This document shows, one piece after another, positions 59,894 to 64,000 of a stretch of 64,000 bases of DNA. Numbering within the stretch: the stretch's first letter is position 1; each line of letters opens with the position of its first letter. The notes beneath the pieces are model-generated. The model ran no database searches and was not told the origin of the DNA. It worked only from the letters and a program-made list of their open reading frames with translations. The translations under genes and the position numbers were made by a program. The DNA comes from Sequoia sempervirens (Eukaryota > Streptophyta > Pinopsida > Cupressales > Cupressaceae): the NCBI GenBank assembly GCA_007258455.2, contig VDFB02252616.1:119634552-119698551 (forward strand), given 5' to 3'.

Positions 59894-60445
59894 CTTTTTA
59901 TTGGGTTCCTTTATTGTATGCCTATATGGCATTTGTGGACATATATTTTATATTGCATATAATTGAAATTTTATTCCTATATATTTGATGTACGCCTATA
60001 TCAACATACATTGATGTACGCCTATATGGATATTTGTTTAATACACTTTTTTTTATTGATGGTGTCCATATTTGCATTATAAATCCATGCTTCAATGGAT
60101 ATTTTTAGTTGGTTTACTTCAAATATTTAAATTCCAATTGTATTACATGCACTCTTCCTTTATATAATTGTAAATATTTATTTGTTTGCTTCATTATTCT
60201 CCTATAAGATTATTGAACATTAAATCAATCATATGAATATAATAATGCATGATGCAATCTAACACCTATGTCTCTCTACCACTACACATCTAATCCCATA
60301 CTCTATAGGATCATTGTAGCATGGTAAGGAAATTCATGTAATTATATAATGCACTTTTAAGTATGCAACTAAAAATGAGTAAGACATTATTACATGTGAC
60401 CTCATACCTCTAGAAGTTTTTCATATAATTCTTGGAAGACATCTA
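59894..60445. other. 3' flank of copy 2
   Basis: AT-rich, with a small tandem repeat of acattgatgtacgcctatat around 59985-60025. No further coding region is recognised. Confidence 0.45.
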
Positions 60446-60735
60446 CCATTCCACATGTATGTTTCATGCTACCATTCCACATGTACGTTTCATGCTACCA
60501 TTCCACATGTATGCTTCATGCTACCATTCATGTGTATGCTTCATGCTTCTTGTGTATATTTCATGTGTTCACATGTATGATTCATGCTTCCTATGTATAC
60601 TTCATGTTTTCACATGTATGCTTCATGATTCTTGTGTCGACTTCATGTATTACATGTATTCACATGTATGATTCATGCTTCCTGTGTATACTTTATTTAG
60701 TATGTGTATTCACATGTATGCCTCATACTTTTTGT
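60446..60735. repeat. Minisatellite, second locus
   Basis: Opens with repeats of CATGCTACCATTCCACATGT, then the same TGTATACTTCATG/CACATGTATGCTTCATG units as 10010-10827. As before, the open frames across it are artefacts. Confidence 0.88.
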
Positions 60736-61059
60736 ATTATGTATATCTATTTATTTGCTTCATGATTCCATGTATCTTCAATAAGATTACTCCATGTGTA
60801 TTAAAAATGCTATTTGTTTGAAATTCTTTCTAGGTTGATAAGCACTAACATAAAAGGGAGAGCAATTTATTATTGAGAAAGAAACTATAATGTGCTCAAA
60901 GAATTAAATTAAGAATACAACCTTAGGAAATACTTCAAATAAATTAATTTAGATTCTCATGAATAGTGATGATATGATTTAGGTTGTGACATTTCAAGGG
61001 TGAAAAGTTGTTACCCTTCAAATAGGAAAGACTATGACCCTTTTATAATGAAGGGCGAT
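60736..61059. other. Spacer between minisatellite and satellite
   Basis: AT-rich, no feature recognised. At the first locus the two repeats are almost directly joined, so this spacer is specific to the second. Confidence 0.45.
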
Positions 61060-62256
61060 GACCATGCCTAGCATAGTTGTGTCCAACTAGATGTGTTGGT
61101 GCTAATGGTTTGGCCCCACGAAGGACAAAAAAAAAATTAACCTACCTTACAACTTCACACTATATGCATTTGATGGTTTTTGGAGCATTAGAAAAACTTT
61201 CACCACGAACAAATGCCTCAGAGATATCAAAAATTGAGAGAGATTATTGTAGGGGTACCGTACATGATCCCATAGCCTCAGTCAAAATTCTTCTAAGTGA
61301 CATGGTTTCTGAGTAATAGTTCATCAAATTTTGCTGCCTTTTTTTTCACTTTGGTCTCTTAAGAGACTTTGCTGGTACAATGTAGCTCAAGTTGTTTCAA
61401 CATGTTTAGATTTGAAACAAGACCTTTCCTAGCATAAACCTACCAATCTAGACGTTTTACATCACCTTGAAACTTTACATTGCATGCATTTGACACTTTT
61501 TCCATCAAATAAAAATTCAACACCACAGGTAAACGACTCAGAGATATCAAAAACTAAGAGAGGTTATTATAGAGGAGACTTACATGATCATATAGCCTCA
61601 GATGAAATGTTTCTAAGTGACATGGTTTTTGAGTAATAGCTCCTCAATGATTGTTTTCTTTTTGCATTTTGGTCTCTTAAGAGACTTCATTAGTACAATG
61701 TAGCTCAAACTATTTTGGCATGTTTAGGTGTGAAACATGACCTTGCCTAGCATAAACCCAATCATCCAAATTTGTTGGAACTATCAATTTGTTCACACAA
61801 TGAATGGAATGAAATTTACACCACCTTGCAACTTTACACTACATGCATTTGGCACTTTTTCCATCAATTGAAAACTCGACACCACAGGAAAAAGCCTCAA
61901 ATATCAAAAATTAAGAGAGGTTATTATAGAGGGCCCCTACATGATCTTGTAGCCTTAGATAGAATGTTTCTAAGTGACACAGTTTCTGATTAATATATCA
62001 TCAAAGTTTTCTACCCTTTTACACTTTGGTCTCTTAATCGACTTCGCCAATACAATGTAGGTCAAAAAATTTTGGTGTGTTTGGGTGTGAAACAGGACCA
62101 TTCCTAGCATAAACCCACCCATCTAAATGTGTTGGAACTATTAGTTTTGTCACATGACAAACATAGAAAAATTTACACCCCCTTGCAACTTTACACTTCA
62201 TGCATTTGACACTTTTTCCATCAACTGAAAACTTGACACCATGGGAAAATGCCTCA
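61060..62256 (+). repeat. 360-bp satellite array, second locus, left part
   Basis: Units marked by TGTAGCTCAA at 61381 and 61699 and by TGTAGGTCAA at 62056. The first interval is only 318 because about 40 bases are missing near 61455. Sequence phrases match 10828-12204, but the units here share variants such as GAGACTTC, so the two loci have diverged as groups. Confidence 0.85.
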
Positions 62257-63333
62257 TGTTGGCATATGACTTCTAGTATTTTCATTGATGGAAACCTCAA
62301 TCATTGATCTAGTCTGCACTGTAGCATTTGACCATACCGAAAGACAAAGTAAAGAATAGGGTATACGGCTGAAGTTGAAACTGTTAGTCTATTTGCATTT
62401 ACCAATTTACCAATTTGAACTGTGGATCTCAGGGAATGTCGATGGGTATCTGGAATATCTTATCCTTGAGTTCTATGTCATCACATCAAGTGGTGTATGA
62501 GTTGGGAAATTTGGTTGTTTGATTTTTTGTTCAATAGTGCTAGAAGGTCGACTAAGTGAATATGGGATGTTGCGGATGTTCAAGGAAAAATTATTTGGAG
62601 TATTTTCATATTGAAGATTTTTTTGGGTCCTCACTATGCTATGTCTGACTTTGGTGGATGCGCATTAAATTTTATTTATGATTTGAGCTGACAGTTGGTA
62701 AATATTTTCTATTTTATTGAAGCTGACATATAGCGATTGAATCCTTGGTAGTGGAAATATATAAGAGATCGGTTATTTCATTTTGGTGTGTATTTGTGAT
62801 TTTTTGATGTATTTAGTGAATGTTAGAAGGTCAGTTGAGCGATTATGCATAGTTTCACTTGTGCAATAAAGGATTTTGTGAAGCAAATTGAGACAGAACA
62901 AAGCGAAGTGCATAATCAAATAGAAGGACCTGAATCTGATCCTTGAGCCTAATCAGAACTGTAATCAGGAATTTGTAGATGCTACTTTCTCAGTTTAGCC
63001 TTTTTGATGTAGTCCAAATCTTTGTAAGGAAGTGAGCCTTCCTAATTTTGAGTAGTGAGCTCTAGGGAGTGTGCCTGAATGCAAGTGAATTCCCATTTTA
63101 TAAAACACTTATATTTGATTACTCAAATAGTGGATTGACCTCCACCGTGGTTTTTCCCCTAACATGGTTTCCACGTAAAAATCCTTGTGTTATGGCATTG
63201 TGGCTTATTGTTTTATGTTCATGCATCTTTCTTTTGATTGAATGATCTAGGCACTTGAGAGATCAAATTAATAAAGTTAAAAATTGCACAACACCGATTC
63301 AACCCCCCCTCTCAATGTTTCTTGATTCCAACA
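62257..63333 (+). mobile_element. Solo LTR of a Ty1/copia element
   Basis: TGTTGGCATATG..TTGATTCCAACA, 1077 bp, with the perfect duplication CCTCA at 62252-62256 and 63334-63338. Near its end are gtggtttttcccc and ttccacgtaaaaatc, phrases usual in the R-U5 of plant copia LTRs. No internal region is present, so it arose by LTR-LTR recombination. Confidence 0.88.
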
Positions 63334-64000
63334 CCTCAGACATATCAAAAACTGAGAGAGGTCATTGTAGAGGGGCCCTATGTAATCCCATACCCTTAGG
63401 AAAACATTTTCTAAGTGACATGGTTTTTGAGTAATAGTTCGTCAAAGTTTGTTGTGCCTTTTCACTTTGGTCGCTTAAGAGACTGTCAGTACAATGTAGC
63501 TCAAACTATTTTAGTGTGTATGGGTGTGAAATAGGACCTTTTCTAGCATAAACCCACCCATCCAAACATGTTGGTACTATCAATTTGGTTGCATGATGAA
63601 CAAAACGAAAGTTACACCACCTTGCAACTATACACTACATGCATTTGATGTTTTTTCTATCAACTAAAAGTTCAACACCATGGGAAAATTCCTCAAAGAT
63701 ATCAAAAAATAAGAGGTTTATGAAGAGGGGCCCTATGTGATCTCCTACCATTAGAAAAATTATTTCTAAGTGACATGGATTTTGAGTAATAGCTCATCAA
63801 AGATTGTTGTCTTTTTCCACTTTGGTTTCTTATGAAAATTCATTGGTATAATGTAGCTCAAATTTTTTCAGCATGTTTGGGTGTGAAACAGGACCTTGCC
63901 TAGCATAAACCCACCCATCTAGACATTTTGGAACTATTGGTTTGGTCACATGACTAATAGAATGAAAGTTACACCACCTTGCAACTTTACAATGCATGCA
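63334..64000 (+). repeat. 360-bp satellite array, second locus, right part
   Basis: The interrupted unit resumes at CCTCAGACATATCAAAAACTG. Landmarks ATGTAGCTC at about 63495 and 63851 give a period of about 356. The array runs off the window. Confidence 0.88.

Overview
This window looks like nuclear DNA from a land plant with a large, repeat-filled, AT-rich genome, most likely a gymnosperm or another seed plant with a giant genome. I infer this from Tat-lineage Ty3 and Ty1/copia-type LTR elements, phase-0 spliced exons with GT..AG sites, a plant mobile domain, and CCCTAAA-like interstitial repeats. There are no bacterial operons and no intact host gene. Almost every reading frame is a decayed transposon gene. 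The stops sit mainly where Gln (CAA/CAG), Arg (CGA) or Trp (TGG) would be, which is the C-to-T pattern expected from cytosine methylation.

Layout. 79-7243: LTR element with 1.4-1.5 kb LTRs that encodes only gag and protease; its gag segment is repeated four times head to tail in one frame. 7244-9040: mostly featureless. 9093-9494: three short exons of an unrecognised gene family, then a minisatellite (10010-10827), then a 360-bp satellite (10828-18772). The satellite is split by a 5.6 kb Mutator-like transposon (12205-17843) with 0.6 kb inverted ends, a 2.1 kb GA/CT palindrome and a captured antisense gene piece. 18773-22560: nothing recognised. 22560-42342: one minus-strand transposase-like gene cut in two by a complete 16.7 kb Tat-type element (23155-39889, target duplication GATAC). 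That element carries gag, protease, a G-patch, RT, two RNase H domains, a damaged integrase and an antisense plant-mobile-domain gene. 44647-45622: a TA-flanked inverted-repeat transposon. 46165-54665: polypurine, telomere-like and polypurine arrays, interrupted by a non-coding copia-type element on the minus strand (47859-53320). 55985-59893: a multi-exon unknown gene with a hairpin upstream and a field of alternating inverted repeats inside, ending in a second copy of the three-exon family. 60446-64000: the second copies of the minisatellite and the satellite, the latter split by a solo LTR (62257-63333, target duplication CCTCA).

The strongest candidates for something undescribed are these: (1) the exon family seen twice with conserved exon lengths (90/66/132 and about 89/66/132), both times followed by the same minisatellite and satellite; (2) the multi-exon gene at 56261-57657 with four exons and intact splice sites; (3) the in-frame gag quadruplication with an unequal-crossover signature; (4) the antisense plant-mobile-domain gene in the Tat element, whose upstream region repeats the motif found in the sense leader. 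All product names come from reading motifs by eye; no database search was possible.
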